From positions 1-14,980 of the forward strand of contig DAOPKE010000064.1 in the NCBI GenBank assembly GCA_035390965.1: a DNA stretch of 14,980 nt, read 5' to 3'. A program made the translations under genes and the position numbers. Below are positions 14,421-14,980 of the stretch, piece by piece. Position 1 is the first letter of the stretch. Every line of letters starts with the position of its first letter. The DNA is from GWF2-43-63 sp035390965 (GTDB taxonomy: Bacteria > Bacteroidota > Bacteroidia > Bacteroidales > DTU049). The notes below the pieces were generated by a model. It searched no databases and was not told where the DNA came from. It saw only the letters and a list, made by a program, of their open reading frames with translations.

Positions 14421-14579
14421 TCACGCGGCTTCAGACGCACGCACATTTTTGGGATAGTATTTCGGAAATGAAACAACTGGAGCTTTCATGTTCAGCCGCG
14501 CCACCAGCTCCTTCATCTCCGCTTCATTCTTCCCGATTTCGGCCACCAGCCTGAATTGTGCGCGGGGGCGCTGCAGCAT
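14421..14579 (-). CDS. Short hypothetical ORF, possibly a truncated gene
   Basis: A 52-codon frame on the minus strand from ATG at 14577-14579 to TGA at 14421-14423. It reads MLQRPRAQFRLVAEIGKNEA, then EMKELVARLNMKAPVVSFPK and YYPKNVRASEAA. The sequence has the look of a real helical protein end and uses G/C-ending codons like the uvrA-like gene, but a stop directly precedes the ATG. It could be a small gene or the 3' remnant of a larger one. No family recognised; low certainty. Confidence 0.35.
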   Translation of the reverse strand: MLQRPRAQFRLVAEIGKNEAEMKELVARLNMKAPVVSFPKYYPKNVRASEAA

Positions 14580-14643
14580 CTAACAGCCTGTCCGCCCTTT
14601 GGTGGAATTCCGTGTTCGCTCTGCTTCGCAACTTTATGTCTGG

Positions 14644-14660
14644 TCCCGCTTCAAGCGGGA
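14644..14660. repeat. 17-bp hairpin in the right intergenic region
   Basis: TCCCGCTTCAAGCGGGA is an inverted repeat with eight-base arms around one central base. It leads directly into the segment shared with 2248-2262. Possibly part of a dispersed element; function unknown. Confidence 0.5.
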
Positions 14661-14819
14661 TAAATTCCACACCAAAATGTTGGGTGCATTACAGACATTT
14701 TAGCGTCAGAATTTTTTTTTATATCCTTGTGACAGCATTTGTTCTTCAGATCAAATCGTGATAGCGACGCGACATCAAAAATCTGATCCGCAGCTATGCC
14801 GCGGCGTAGGACGTAAATA
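14661..14819. other. Gene-free region
   Basis: Contains 14673-14687, identical to 2248-2262, a run of nine T (14712-14720), and a weak stem TCAGAT/ATCTGA. A 65-codon minus-strand frame over it has no recognisable features and no support as a gene. Confidence 0.4.
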
Positions 14820-14980
14820 GGGCCTGCTGAAAAACACTTAACACTCACAGAATTAGAAACATATTCATCAAATTGGGCATTGCAAATGCAAGTGTATTTA
14901 TCGGGTTAGAAAAATAACCATGCACTTGAGAAACCGTTGCTGCAATTTTTGAAGTCAAACAAACATTATTTCTTTTTTTT
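14820..14980. mobile_element. Possible end of an insertion sequence or other repeat element
   Basis: From 14820 the sequence starts GGGCCTGCTGAAAAAC, which has the look of a transposon terminal inverted repeat, and continues AT-rich without a gene to the window edge, ending in T-rich sequence. A diverged copy of the first bases occurs at 4594-4609. The other end and any transposase lie outside the window, so this is tentative. Confidence 0.3.

Noticed and set aside
14186..14476. A 97-residue N-terminal extension of the uvrA-like frame
   Set aside because: The extension runs through hairpin-rich sequence and the promoter box, has an atypical composition, and the family-typical start is at 14185.

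Overview
The window looks like a chromosomal piece of a Bacteroidota genome, probably an uncultured Bacteroidales-type organism. Four things point there: a type IX secretion C-terminal sorting domain at the left edge, repeated TAnnTTTG (-7) promoter boxes, start codons without Shine-Dalgarno sequences, and small lipoproteins with Bacteroidota-style signal peptides. No rRNA, tRNA or CRISPR array was seen.

Layout. 2-1330 (+) is the 3' part of a secreted, repeat-rich T9SS cargo protein followed by a strong terminator. 1407-2105 (+) is a lipoprotein. 2291-3542 (-) is an AbiEi/AbiEii type IV toxin-antitoxin pair with a palindrome over its promoter. 3835-4308 (+) is a second lipoprotein. 4669-5210 (+) is a ParD-like/ParE-RelE toxin-antitoxin pair. 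5566-7928 (+) is a three-gene restriction-modification operon: XRE regulator, C5-cytosine methyltransferase and an NgoBV-like endonuclease. 8128-9322 (-) is an overlapping pair of a winged-helix-like protein and a nucleotidyltransferase, built like a second type IV toxin-antitoxin system. 9503-14185 (-) is a 1560-residue tandem UvrA-like protein with four ABC ATPase domains. 14186-14980 holds only fragments, hairpins and a possible insertion-sequence end.

The stretch from about 2.2 to 9.5 kb is a compact defence/addiction island: three toxin-antitoxin-type pairs and one restriction-modification system, each an overlapping, self-contained unit. Two units (ParDE and restriction-modification) are preceded by diverged copies of the same roughly 105-bp repeat, which carries a promoter box.

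The most striking observation concerns the HTH-nucleotidyltransferase pair. It lies between two copies of an identical 30-bp sequence. The right copy (9528-9557) is inside the uvrA-like gene, near its 3' end. The left copy (8087-8116) is followed, in the same reading frame, by a diverged version of the last seven codons and a stop at the same position. This is the signature of insertion into the 3' end of a gene with the gene end restored by the incoming DNA, leaving the displaced tail on the far side. If right, the 1.44-kb unit is a minimal mobile toxin-antitoxin cassette targeted to a DNA-repair-type gene, with no recombinase of its own. The pair also has two identical palindromic operators bracketing its promoter box.
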